DNA from: Rattus norvegicus
Lineage: Eukaryota; Chordata; Mammalia; Rodentia; Muridae
Direction: 5' to 3'
Assembly: GCF_036323735.1 (NCBI RefSeq)
Contig: NC_086036.1
Location: forward strand, 21,421,064 to 21,485,063
DNA: 64,000 nucleotides
A program made the position numbers and the translations under genes. Under the pieces are notes generated by a model. The model made no database searches. It was not told the origin of the DNA and saw only the letters and a program-made list of their open reading frames with translations. Shown here piece after piece: positions 20,896 through 33,077 of this stretch; position 1 is the first letter of the stretch, and every line of letters begins with the position of its first letter.

Positions 20896-22462
20896 TCATC
20901 TTCTACAAGCAAACAGTACCCAAGGATCTTCAAGCTTCACCCACTCAGAATGAGCAGAAGCACTGTATCAGGATGCTCACAGTGGTTATCACAGGATGAA
21001 GAAGTATCTGGCACAGATGTTGACACAGAGACTCTTCAGCTTAGAAGAATTACTGACATATATCAAAGAAAGCATGGATTTTTGGAATGAATAACATAAC
21101 TCTGCTTCTGATACCCTTTAAGTTTCTGTTATTCCATTGTTCAAATCTAGATGGAGAGAGCAGTGCAAAAAAAGAAACCAAACCAAACCAAACCAAACTT
21201 AAAATTCCCAAAAAGATGTCACTATTCTCAGTCACAAATCGAGGTGAAAAAAGGTTAAGAATTATAGGAAATGAGTATATAAGAGAAGACAGGATTGAGG
21301 AAAAGAATATATTAGTAACTTGTCTCTCAGCAGTTGGGAAAAGTCAGAGAAGCATATAAGAGACTAGCCTTCAAGGTCAGTGTGCTACCACAAAATTGTG
21401 ACACTGGTCTTACACAAATAGCTAGATACATCTTGGCAGAACCGTCACCAAGTGACAATATAAGGATTTATCCCTAGTTCCAGCATCTCTGAATTTAGTA
21501 AGTAGCATATTTGATCAAACATATTATCTGTCTATCCCTGGGTAGAATTAGATTTTTCTTCTGTATTTTTGTAAGCCTTTATCATACAACGTACTTTGTT
21601 TAATGAAATATACCTAGAAGAGAAGTGACTAATTCCAAATGGTATGTGTTCTCTTTTCTTTGCACAGCTTGACCAGCAACATTTGCGTGTTTGCATGGAG
21701 GTTAATTTATCAATTGGGATCCTGCTATGAAAAGGATTTTGATTGGAGGCATAGCTGATCCATGTTATGAAAGAAATAACATTTGTGATCTTTAGAGACT
21801 TTGAGGTCGCTCACCACTGTAGTATAGAATAGCCTATTCACACGGTTCAAAACACCAGAGAATATGTTCATGGTTTCCCTAAATTGGAAGCTGAAATTTG
21901 CCTCTGCTATTTTGGGTTCATCTGCCATTCAATTCTACCTAGGGAAAAGTATCACAGCAATACAATAAGGGTCTAGGGAAAGGTAGGTAACTCTTGAACC
22001 CAGAGGAGTCATTTCCACTATTCTTAGCAAAGTTCCAGTGCCACTTTATGAAAAGTCTTAGCCAATCAGGGCAGGTATGAAGATGCAGATCTTGTGGGAT
22101 GAATGCTTGACTTATCCTACCAAGCAATAAATCTTGTCCACGGAAGGAACAACATAATGATACAACAAGGTGGATAACGGAAATAGTAAGCGATAATTAT
22201 TATTTGACTTTGTGACCAGCTAAAGACGTAGGAAACAGTAGCATGACCCATTCCATTAGCTAAGCATTTCCTTTTGTAGATTACCCCTCACTGACTTCTT
22301 TTCCCCCACTTCTTTATCTGTTCTATCACGATTGAAGCTGACATTGGTAAGAAGCCACATTGGATCACCCTAACCCAACAGAATTTTAAGACAAGGAATC
22401 TTGCTTCTCATGACTTTTTGTTTCATCTATGTTAAGTCAAAGAGAAATATATACATTTTACT
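20896..22462. other. No gene seen; unique sequence
   Basis: A short (ACCAA)n run at about 21178-21198. No exon or repeat family recognised. Confidence 0.45.
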
Positions 22463-22490
22463 GGTGTGTGTTTGTGTGTGTGTGTGTGTG
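22463..22490 (+). repeat. (GT)n microsatellite
   Basis: About 13 GT units with one interruption. Confidence 0.95.
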
Positions 22491-24252
22491 TTTTCCTGGT
22501 TCCCTAATCATTGTCTGTCTACCTCACCTGAATTTCTCAAGTGCCCTGAGACACTCTTCCTAGGATTAGGAATACTCCAGTGTTACTACTTTGTTTCTGT
22601 AAATGTTGAGCCATTAGGCAAAGAGAAAGACAGAGCTGCTTGGGAGTTGTATCTCTTATCATAGCTGATTATCTCTTTGGTGACTGAAGTTGATTCTACT
22701 GAGTAGCATGGTCTGTGTCAGTTCCTGTCTGGTTCCCCTTGTTCCTAGGTAGAATTGGTGCTATAAGCTTTCCGTAGCAACTCTCGGAAGCTCCATTGAA
22801 CATTGCTACTCCAGTCATAATTCTGAAAGCATCTCCTTAGTCATGTTTATTTCAGTCTAGTCAGCTAGGAACAACTGCCTCTTTTTGGTGCTTCTCAAAT
22901 ACCTTATAGACAGGTGTTCTCACACTTCTATCCTTACACTTATGTGTGTGTGTGTTTAATGATGAAATCCTTATTATAAAATATAACTCTTCATTATTTT
23001 TTCTTTGATGTTAGTGACAGATTAAAATCCCCAACTTTTAATTAAAATTCCATTTGGGATTTGGATTTTTTCTATAGCTGTATTTTCAAGGTTTTTCCCC
23101 AAGAGAATAAAGTAATTCTCAAAGATGATATTATAATCTTTGGAAGAAGAGCAAATGGTGTCAAGTCGACACCTTATATATTATTTTTACTCTGACTCAA
23201 CATTCATCTTCCTACAAAAATACAGCCCAACCCAGAAGTGCACCCTTACTGTAAGCAACACTTTTTACCCAGTTATTCATTGAATTATTTGAGCCAGTTA
23301 CATTCTTGGTATTCAGTGACAGAAAGAGAGTTCAAGACTTCTACCCAAGAGACACTAACCATCACCTTGACGAAGCCCAAGACAAATGCAACAATTAGTT
23401 GACAGTTCAAGACGGCATAGGAAAGCATTCTTAATGGGTTATGCAGGATTTAAGAGCAGTGGCAACTCAGAGAGGAGGGAAATTATTAGACACAGAGTAT
23501 TCCAAAGAGGCAGTACCTTAAAGGGCATGTGATTTATATTTTGGCAAAGAAAAATTTAAGGCTCTGTTAATCTTTAGACCATAGGAGTTTCTGCCAGAAT
23601 ATCACTAACAGGATGGATCAGACAACAATGCACAGTCTACTACCTGACCACTTTCTACAGTGCACAGTATCTATATGAGTGGACCTTGGTGAGCTTCACA
23701 TTGGCCAGCCATGCGAGCCAGAGTCTGCAATCCTGATAGCTGCTGGTTAAGCAGTCAAGATGTTTCCTTCAAGCCTGTGTGTATGCTAAGAGCATGATGA
23801 CAGTCTTCCTCTGAAGCTCTTCTATGAAACTTTCAATATAATTTTGTTGTATCCAAATCTTGGCATGAGATTCATGAAAACATTTTAAAGACTGTGCAGA
23901 AGGATTAATATTTCAAACAGCAAGAAGAATTAACCAGTTTTTTTCCATGAACAAACTCAACAGTACTCTGGTTTCTGGTTTTAAATACCTTTTCAAAAAA
24001 GATACTTTCAAGATAGTCACTGATAATGAATACATATGATCACGTTGATGCAGTTAGATACTAAGACTGAAGTTAAAAGACATGCGTAGAATTCTATAAT
24101 CTGAAGGTTTGAAGTCATTCCATTCCCCATCATATGGAGAAACCAGAACCCTAAGGCAAAGCATTTAAGAGATAAATACATTGGAACGTGGGTAAGCTCT
24201 GAGAACTTATTGCCTGCATAAAAAGGTCCCAGAGAAGACGTGTGTTCTGCAG
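22491..24252. other. No gene seen; unique sequence
   Basis: No recognised repeat. The minus-strand ORF of 110 codons at 24017-24349 has no motif. Confidence 0.45.
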
Positions 24253-24353
24253 TGTGAAAGCACAGCAAGAAGCTGTCGTCCATGGAGCAAAAAGCCTTTC
24301 CCACACGCAAAGCTCTTGTCACCCTGATTTTGAACAATACACTTTCCAAACAT
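24253..24353 (+). other. Candidate 101-bp exon, gene unknown
   Basis: Bounded by an AG acceptor (ttctgcag at 24245-24252) and a near-consensus donor, CAT followed by GTGAGTAA (24354). Only one frame is open throughout. It starts with the last base of a codon and ends with the first, and encodes 33 residues beginning VKAQQEAVVHGAKSLSH. The polypyrimidine tract is weak. I recognise no protein family. It may equally be a noncoding exon or chance. Confidence 0.18.
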
Positions 24354-25210
24354 GTGAGTAATTAATTCTTATTGTTTATAAATTACCCACCCTAAAACCC
24401 AGTCTGTTATTATAGACCAAACAATGAATGCTCTGTATTTCTGACGAATAAAATGTTGAAATGCGACTTCCTTTTTCTTTATTCACTCCCCCCTTGGAAA
24501 TATGGGTGTTTTAAAGAATTTCATATGTGTATATCCATATCAGTGAACATTAATTGAGCAGCTAATTTGAGTCCTCTGTTGTGCCTGGATTCTGTTACAA
24601 TTAGGGAAACTGGGAGATGAGTTTCTTTATTGTGAGTGGCATTACACTTTGGTAATTCAGAATGTTATCATCCACTTCATCACTGTGGATTGACAAGTGG
24701 TCAGTAAGACAAAAACCTATATCCTAGGGCATATACTAAGCAAATAGAGTTCATAATCACAAAACAGTTTCTTTACTAGGTAAAAATCGCACCCAAGGTA
24801 TACAAGGAAGGGACAAGGAGACCTGTTCTGGAAGCCAACACTCTATTCTCCCTGAAATACAGCTAGTGTGATAGCTATCCACACAGAGAGTAGTCATTCT
24901 GACAGCTGGCAGCATGGGTGTCAGGCAAAAATCACATGTTTGCAATCACCAGGCATGGTGACCTTTCTTCCCTTGATGTCCGTAAGATAGAGAGACTGGA
25001 ATAATAAAGAATAAGGCCTATCGTCAGTCAGAGAGTATGCATACAAAACAAATTGAAGTCCTTAGTGGTGTCTTTCTTTGTGACTTGCCGCTTTCCAGTC
25101 TCAAATTAAACTATGAATTCTCCAGGAACCAGAGTGTCACTATGGATGTAAAGTTGCTGGTGAGGGCTGACCTGGAGAGCAAGACAGCCTCCATACAGCA
25201 CCTCTGACAC
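24354..25210. other. No gene seen; unique sequence
   Basis: No repeat family or exon recognised. Confidence 0.45.
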
Positions 25211-25268
25211 CTTGCCAACCTAAGGGAAATGTCCCTTAGGTTAAGGGCAAGGGAGATTTGCCCTTGCC
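25211..25268 (+). repeat. Compound inverted repeat with competing hairpins
   Basis: Hairpin A: 'cctaaggga' (25219-25227), loop aatg, 'tcccttagg' (25232-25240). It extends outward by AA/TT and, past a 3-base bulge, by 'cttgcc' (25211-25216) with 'ggcaag' (25246-25251). Hairpin B: 'ggcaaggg' (25246-25253), 7-base loop, 'cccttgcc' (25261-25268). The segment 25246-25251 can serve either hairpin, not both. Confidence 0.92.
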
Positions 25269-27034
25269 TGCATACTCCCATAACAAAAAAGCAACACTTG
25301 GCCAAGACTGCTTCAGGACTCATAATGATGCAATGGGGTGCTCTGAAATTGGTTTTCTCTTTCTGCTTTCAATTGTTTTAAATTGTCCTACGTTTGAGGA
25401 AAGACATTTTAATCAAGCCTTGAAAGTATTTGTGGGTGGAGAAATATATTCTGGAATGTAAAAATACATACTTCCTGTGGAGATTGTCATGGGATATATT
25501 AAAAACTAAAGTCATAAAGAGAAAGATCACTGTGTTGACTGTTTGGCTCTACTTTGATTTCAGTGTGAGGATGTGCTACCAAACTGTCTGTGTATTCTAT
25601 GCATGCGTTCACACAGAAATAGATTAAAATTGAAGCAGTTCCACACACTAGTTCAATACTCTATGTGCACATCCATGTATAAATGTCTACACTCACAGGG
25701 AGGTCCATTAAAATTAGCACAAAGAACACAAGATCGAGAGCAGCAAGCTTTTGAAAAATATACCATATTCATTATTTCTTCAAGAATTATACATTATATT
25801 TTAATCGTATTCACCCAAGGATAGCAATCTTCATAGAGGTTTTCAGTTGAGCATTTCTCACTGTGAAGATGAGCACAGGAGTTAAAAAAAAGACTTTTAG
25901 AAGTCCAAAGTCCCTGGTGACGTCCTTTATCTAATATCATACAATTCTCTGTGAGCCTGATTGCAGCAGGATCCATTTCTTTCCAGTTCTCTGGAATTTT
26001 ATATTACCGATATGGCATGGTTAGGATTCATTGCTATTATTTATTTCTTAGGACTAAATAAGTATAATAATATGTCCCCTTTTTATTTTATTTTTTGACA
26101 GTTTCTTTAGCAACCCCTTAGCCACTTAGCTGCTCGGGATAAAACTGGACAGTTGTCTAGTGATGCTCACAAAGTGGGCAGTGGTTATCTGAAGAGTTTT
26201 CTGTGTGACATTGCGTAACCTCACTGGATCCATGATCTTTGCATAGTAGTGGGTGTTGGCGATGATATGCAGCTCTCCTAGTGAAGCTGACACTTCTCGA
26301 CCTCCTAATTCTTATCCAAAGCAAAACCAGGTAGGTGAATGAATGTGGCTGCAGCTCTTGCCCTTTTGTTCTTTCTCTCAAATGGCATCACGTGAAAAAT
26401 CATTTGTTCACCACAATGGAGATTCCTCTGACACTGGCATCTACTAATTCCTCAGACACTTGAATCTACTTATTCTTATAGACCTCAAATCCCCCCCCCT
26501 TTAATAAGAAAACATTTTTCTATATCAGGAAACCATCTCTCATTAAATTATGAACAGATTCATGATGTTTATTTTCAAAAATCCACTGTGCTGTTTCTTA
26601 ATATGACTGAGCTCATTGAGCACGGGAATGTACATCTTTGGTGCCCACTTATAGATAATAATTACATGCCAACTTATAGATAATAATTACATTCTGGAAG
26701 CTGCTGATTTACAGAAAGGCACCAACCCAAATGTTCTGTAATGGTCTCTAAGTGGAGATAGTAATATATAGATGGAAAAAAAACCCCAAAACTAGTAGAG
26801 TGGATCTGCCTTTGGTTCACAGTTATTTTTTTGCTGAGTTCTCTCACTAAGAACTTGGAGGTTGGGAGACCCAAGCACTGAAATAGAAGATCTGTTTTCA
26901 CTTTGGCCCAGCTGAGATAGGCGTCTTCCATGAGCACTACATGCTTCAACTCTTCCCCGGGTTTCCACAAGCCCTAGACACTGTCCTTTCCTGAAATTGA
27001 CTATCCTGGGAAAGACATTCTGAGTTGGTTACCC
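25269..27034. other. No gene seen; unique sequence with a 25-bp tandem duplication
   Basis: The unit at 26647-26671 ('acttatagataataattac...') is immediately repeated from 26672 for 21 identical bases. Otherwise no repeat or exon is recognised. Confidence 0.5.
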
Positions 27035-27330
27035 TTTTCGTTTCGCTCTGTTGTTGTGATAAAACATAAACAAATGAAATTCAAGGAGAAAAGAATGTAT
27101 TCTGCTTACACCTTCAGGTCACAGCCCATCACTGAGAGAAGTTAGTATAGGAAATAAATCAGAAACCTTAAAGCTCAAACCACAGAAGATTAACTAACCT
27201 TCTTGTGCAGCCCTGAACCAACTACCTAGACTAGTGCCAATCACTAATGGCTGGGCATCCCTGAATCAATCACCAATCAAGCCACCACAGATGTGCCCAC
27301 AGGCCAACCTGGTCTTACTAATTCCTTATT
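27035..27330 (+). repeat. Rodent dispersed repeat ('ctgttgctgtgataaaaca' family), diverged
   Basis: Recalled blocks in order: 'tctgttgttgtgataaaaca', 'gtattctgcttacacctt', 'caggtcacagcccatcactg', 'caatcaccaatcaagccacc', 'gtgcccacaggccaacctgg'. This is a common murid repeat whose RepeatMasker name I cannot give with confidence. The 5' end of another copy, in reverse, is at 3436-3485. Confidence 0.6.
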
Positions 27331-28454
27331 CATGCCCTTCCTCTAAGATGACCCTAGGCTATGCCCTCTATACATTTGTCTCTCTGTTCTAGGATCATGT
27401 TTAAAGTGGAAGAGGTTTAGTGGCTATGGTGTGCTGTCCATAGACACACAATACATCCAGCTGCAGGATGGGGATCTGCTAATTGAGGAAGTCTGTTCTG
27501 GTCCCCTGTCACCAGTTGGCAGACAGAACGGTCTGGGAAGGAGCTGATCAGGCATTCATTTATCTCAATGTTAACAGGATATGTGTAGAGAGAGGGAGAA
27601 AGAGAGCAGAGGGCAGCTGATGCTGTAGCAAAAACAATACTGATATCTGGGCATCAAGGACATTCTTGCATAGAAGCTTGGCATTTTATTCCTCTCTCCA
27701 AGTTTAATTAGTCACTAATTAAGAACAACTCTCTTTTATATTGAAAACATTTGGCCAATGCTCTAATTATTTTTAAAAAGCATGTTCTCATCTAAACCTT
27801 ATTCCAAATACTAAGGTATCAATGTCAGAAACTGCAGTCAAGCACAACCTGTCCCTAAATCCCAGCCCCTGAAACACGATGGCTCATTAATAACTTAAAA
27901 GGGATGATGACACTGATACTATTTATAGGGCCCTGCCAGGCAGGTCTGCCAGCATTAAAGAAATTAACATGTAGAAATTGTCAACTGGAAAACATTAGTG
28001 TTTATCAACAGATCAATCAAACTTCAACCACTGTAAACTGTGCTTGTAGCTAAGTGGTCATTGACAATGACAGCCTTTTGCCCTCTGTGTAGGGGAACCC
28101 CAAATCCTCATGCTTTCCCTCAAGTTCAAGCTGTCACTTTGACACTACGGCCACAATTCCACTGTCTTTTATAGCAGCGTCCAGTACCTGTGTCCCACAT
28201 ATAGAGCAAGCTAGAAGGGCTTTACTGGCTTCACTTGTATGGTAAATGGCTTTGACTGCCAGTTTGCAAAGTCTCCAGCTGACGGAAATGAACATGAAGG
28301 TTAGTGGCTCCAGAAACCAAATGCTAGTTGCTTTATGAAAGAAGACTCTAAGTTAAGGAGTTTTTCTTGGTTTGCTCACCCTTTCAAAGCAGTGCTTGGT
28401 TCTCATTGTTGTATATTTAGAGATGGTTCTATTTTCATTTCTAGGCTACATCAG
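27331..28454. other. No gene seen; repeat-free, possible conserved noncoding sequence
   Basis: The stretch 27850-28060 lacks repeat signatures and has several ATTA/TAAT homeodomain-type cores. There is no coding frame of note. Confidence 0.35.
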
Positions 28455-28526
28455 GGATGATGACATCAGCTTCTGAACCTGAAAAAAGCAGGAGTGTTCT
28501 GATAGGCTGCTGGTGATGTCATCCCT
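28455..28526 (+). promoter_or_regulatory. Inverted pair of CRE/AP-1-like sites in an imperfect palindrome
   Basis: TGACATCA at 28461-28468 and its reverse complement TGATGTCA at 28514-28521 lie within imperfect inverted arms ('agggatgatgacatca' and 'tgatgtcatccct'). TGACATCA differs from the CREB/ATF site TGACGTCA by a C-to-T-type CpG decay. Function is inferred only from the motif. Confidence 0.25.
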
Positions 28527-30345
28527 CTGCCTGTAAGGCCCAGGAAAAGCACTAGGGACTGACTGTTTTCTTGATTTTCTTTCTTCTCCTTCTCGCCCTG
28601 TTTTGTTTATCCCTCTCTTCATATATATACATGCATATGTATATAAAAACACATATATATTAATCTAAAATCACATTCTCATTCTAACATGCATCTCAGT
28701 TTTATATCCTAGCAATGTTATCAAGAGAGGTTGCTGGTTGCCACTCCACACATACCAGCCTTGTTTAGTTAGACAGGCTAGCTTCATAAGCTGAGGATTT
28801 GGCTGCAGCGTACTGAACACTATGTTGTATGATTTCTTCTCCTTAGGGAAAATCCACAGCAACTCTATGCACATGCTTCCCTTCCTTAAGACAACCATCA
28901 CCTGCAACAATCTGCTGTGGATACACTCATTTAAAAGAGCCCGGTGGTGAGGATATCAGCACCCAAAGCAGTAGGAAGCACATCTAGTCTTCTGACTTCA
29001 GAATGGTCACAGCCCTCACTCTTGCACTAGGGTGTACATAGTTATCTATCACAATGCCCCACCCACAGTATCTAACACTACACGTTGTGAGAGTTTTCCT
29101 AGATTTCGATTACAATACTTGAGCACTTAGAGAAGAGAGGAACTCTGTCCCTAAGTATATGGTTTTATGAGTGTCTGAGATATAAATAAATTGTCATACT
29201 TAAAAAACAAAACACAGCAAAGCCCATATATGGCAGCTTTCTTTTTGATACTGTTTTAAAGCCCAAAGTCCCAGGGTTCCCCATCTATGACGCTGAGTAT
29301 TGAGCTCACCCTATGTACAGAGTTGGAGTGAGTGAAACCAGCTGACTAAAGCCTATTCTAGGAGGAGAAATGCAAAAGGAACAAGACATTTGAGAATTGC
29401 TAAATAATTTCCAAGGCAGGCCAGCAACATCTAACACAATCTGAAATGCAGGCATATACATCATGATGCTAACATTTGGCAACAAATGACTTCATATGAA
29501 ATTTAAATTAAAAAACTCTCTAAAATTAAGACAACAAAATTTAAAATGATGTGTGTCTCCTAGATGTGAAACATTTGCAGTATCTGAGAGCAGACTTTCC
29601 CTACAATTACTCAGAGAAGGAAATCCTGAAAGTAAGGAGGCTCAAGAAAGGAAAATCATGGCTAGAGGGGTGTTTGTCGAACAACATACAAAATTTTATG
29701 AAAATTACAAAATAAATACAAGCATGAACTTTGCAATCAAATCATATAATCTAATTTTTATATCTAAATAAAATTTAAGAAAAAAAGTTGTTGAAGACAT
29801 AAGGTGACTTCAAGAAAATAGTGGGAAATACATTAAAAGGCAGGGTGGAGTTGACTGCCAGATTCTATGCACAGGTGACTCTTTCATGGCAGTTTAGAAG
29901 AAACATTTCATGCCTCAATTTAACAGTCAGGAAATATTGGATAAAAGTTATGAATTGTGTCCTTGTCCACAGAGGGTGGGGCTAAAATGACTGACTCTTG
30001 AGAAGATGCCACCAGCAAAAGTGGAGGAGAGACATGTTTAAGAGTTAAGCAACCATAATGGAGGTAAGAAAGGGTTAGAAATCTGACCACATGGGTGTTA
30101 GTGTCCCTAGCATGTGCTGTTATCTGTGGTACAGGACATGAGGAAGAAGAGCAAGGATGTGAGTCCTTTGCATGAGAAGCATGTATCACCATGATACCTT
30201 GCTTTCTGCCCCTCCTAGAGTTCTTCTAGTAGACACAGTATGAACACTATGAGGTGGGTTTTTTTTTTATATTTATTAACAAGTTATTATTTGGGTAGAA
30301 TTTCTTCTGAATCAAAGCTATTATTCTGTGTATTTGCAACAGAGT
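28527..30345. other. No gene seen; unique sequence
   Basis: No repeat family or exon recognised. Confidence 0.45.
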
Positions 30346-30350
30346 GATAT

Positions 30351-30397
<47 letters not shown>

Positions 30398-30400
30398 TAT
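30346..30400 (+). repeat. (ATAG)n microsatellite
   Basis: About 12 ATAG units flanked by AT steps. Confidence 0.97.
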
Positions 30401-31133
30401 CTTCATATGAAAAAGTTGTTCAGTTTGTTAATTGAGCAATGTCTGTGTATGCTGTTTTAGCTGGTTTAGCATGTTAGTCAACTGGGTCAGGAGTTTCAGC
30501 TTTGCTATCTGTTATGCATATGTACTCATTACTTCTTTTTTTTTCTCATTACTTCTTAACTCTGCTTACTTTCATGCTGTTGACTCTTTTCAGTGTATTA
30601 CCTCTCCCAGTACTCTAGCATAGAACACCCTAGTGTAGTCTCCTAGAACATGATTGGCATCCACTGATTCTAATAGGTAGGTCTTACTATCTTGTTGGAC
30701 ATTTTTTAATTTGTGTTTAAATTTCCACAGTTTGGATAAAATGTTGAATATATCCTTAATTTTCTCTCATTTTCTTCTTTGAAAAATCCACCTCATAATT
30801 TCTTTTTATCTAATTAGGCCAACCAGATATTTAGGATGTTTGGGGTGTGTATAAACTCATAGGGCAGCACCCAACTAGGAGTCATACGTGACAAAACTCA
30901 GACATAGTCCAAATCCCAGAAGAACAATAGAGAGTCACCAATATGTGTGGCCATCCACATCCAGATAAATCCTCTTTGAATCAAGTCTTCTTGTCATTGT
31001 ATTCAAGCAATTTTTGAATCAATTATTTTATTTCAGAATTGATTAAGTATATTTGCCCCAATGAATCTACAGTAGTTCGAGTTTTAGGTACTTGAATATT
31101 TGGTCCCAAGTTGTAGGCCATTTGGAGAAGATT
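30401..31133. other. No gene seen; AT-rich
   Basis: T-rich on the plus strand, possibly decayed L1, but not supportable. Confidence 0.4.
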
Positions 31134-31148
31134 AGAAAGTGTGTTTTT

Positions 31149-31236
31149 GGGTTGTGGATTTAGCTCAGCGGTAGAGCGCTTGCCTAGCAGGCGCAAGGCC
31201 CTGGGTTCGATCCCCAGCTCCGGAAAAAAAAAAAAA
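31149..31236 (+). mobile_element. ID element (SINE) with intact Pol III boxes and target-site duplication
   Basis: The body (31149-31222) keeps the A box 'tagctcagcggtagagcg' and the exact B box core 'ggttcgatccc', closer to tRNA-Ala than the other ID copies here. It has an uninterrupted 14-base poly(A) tail. The perfect 14-bp duplication 'agaaagtgtgtttt' flanks it (31134-31147 and 31237-31250). A recent insertion, potentially able to act as a source if transcribed. Confidence 0.97.
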
Positions 31237-31250
31237 AGAAAGTGTGTTTT

Positions 31251-32951
31251 CTCCGGGGGAAATGTCTTCAAGTAATTTTTATTCTTTTCTTATGAGCAGA
31301 TTTTCTTTAACCTGACAAAGAAGGGAGAGTTTGTATTCTGAAGTATCCACAAATGACAAGAGCAATTTAATTTTACAGAGCTTTGTGTGTGGACAGCAGG
31401 GAGCCATAACCAGTTTATTAAGAAAATTTACTCATCTCAAAGTCTATCTGGGAAAGTAGCCATTCACTTAAGATCAAAAGTCAACCTATTTCTTCCTTTG
31501 AAACAATTCTCCCTTTAATACATATTTGTTGAGGAACTAATTAATATGTGACAAACATCACTGGATACTGGGTGATCTTGGTGAATGAAATACTCATCCT
31601 TTCATGAATTGTATCAAGAATGGAAAAACAGGTCCCAGAGATAAAATTAGGGAGGGGGCTTGTGATGCATAGTGCTTAGGGAAGTCTATGAAGAGAGCTG
31701 ACATTTCCGTTTGCAAGAGAAGGAGTCATAGCTGGCAAGAACAAAAGGAATAACATGCCCAGAAAATCTGAATTAGAAAAATATAGCAAGTAATTTCGAA
31801 CTAAGTCAAGACTGCTGTAGCAAATTGATCAGGGGACCAAGAGGTGGGAGGTAGATTTGTTCAGGAATACAGCACCTTGTCAAACATGATATGTAGATGA
31901 GATGTTGTTGAAAGTAAAAGAGAGAAGCAAAGTTACCAGGCAAGTGTGTTTTGTTAAGTATGGGTCTATGATGGGTGGGTTGGAGTGGCTAATTTTGTGA
32001 ACTAGCAAGAATATTGAAGTTATGTTAGGTAACTCAGGTAAGAGATGCAGTGGCTTTCATGGTTCAGTAGTAAAAACAGAGAGAGAGATATTTACTTGAA
32101 ATGCACTAAGGTACATATACACCAGGGTATGCCTGCATATAGTTACGTGTTCCTAAGTGAATGGAGTTGGGCATGACAGAGGTAAGAGTCAGTGTAGTAG
32201 ATGACTGACTGGCAGTAGCCTTTGTTGATAAAATTTGGGGAAAGAAATTTTGGATAATTGAAAACTAAGGCTTCCATTTGCATTACTATAATCTAAAATG
32301 ACTATGAGGTAAGCACATGATGGCACGTGGTAAACACTCTACAAATCCAAAGTGCAGAGGAGAGGCCGGAGGTGGGCACACGTGGGAGATGTTTGTTACG
32401 TAGATGCCATTTGGGAGCTCAGTGCTAGGAAACTTTAATCGGAAACTGCACAGCAGAACCACCCATGTCCAAGTGTGATGAATTCTTCAGTGGTCATGCT
32501 GGAGGCAGACAAAGTAGGGCACGCGTGAACTGAGAAGTAGTCAGATGGCAGAGTTAAATGTCAAATACATAAATACCCCAAAGACGACATCTTGAGAATC
32601 AAATCAGTCAACATGGCATTGTCTCTGTCTAGTGACATAAAATCACAAAATTGCAGCGGCCAGGAGTATTCTTCCTACAGTCACCCAAGTCTCATGGGAT
32701 GGAAGGAGGACCGTGAGCCTACAGCAACAGGAGTCTCAACGGGTTAATATACTTTAGCATTATCTAAGTGTTAATGTCGCACAGAAAACATTTCTCAAGC
32801 ATATGTTGTTACTTATCTTTAGCTCTGTAATATCCACACTTTAAGTATGTTGGATAATTTTGTGACAAAAACATTTATTTTTTTATTTGAAGTTTTCATT
32901 CGTTCTTACTAGATGGTTTTCTTATTTGTCTAAATATATCCTTCAATACAG
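31251..32951. other. No gene seen; mostly unique
   Basis: 31515-31605 resembles the 'atatttgttgag...actgggtgatcttggtgaatgaa' pattern of an ancient mammalian repeat, too diverged to name. The region ends in a good polypyrimidine tract and AG at 32920-32951. Confidence 0.4.
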
Positions 32952-33077
32952 GCTGAGGCCAAAGTACCCAGCAAACACCCGAACAGAAATCACTCCATGA
33001 AGAGGAAACAAACATCGTCTTTCGACTCGGAGAAGAGCAATTATAGTTATGTATCTTTTTTTCCATTGTTCACTTAG
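32952..33077 (+). other. Candidate exon after a strong acceptor, ending in a stop codon
   Basis: A T-rich tract and 'ccttcaatacag' precede an open stretch of 41 codons plus TAG (33075-33077). Only one of three frames is open past 50 bp. It starts AEAKVPSKHPNRNHSMKRKQ and is Lys/Ser/Asn-rich with a local cluster of CpGs, unusual in this CpG-poor window. It could be a terminal coding exon or chance. No homologous protein is recognised and no polyadenylation signal is obvious just downstream. Confidence 0.2.

Noticed and set aside
24017..24349. 110-codon minus-strand ORF
   Set aside because: No recognised motif, no conserved context and no splice or promoter signal; length is compatible with chance in 64 kb.
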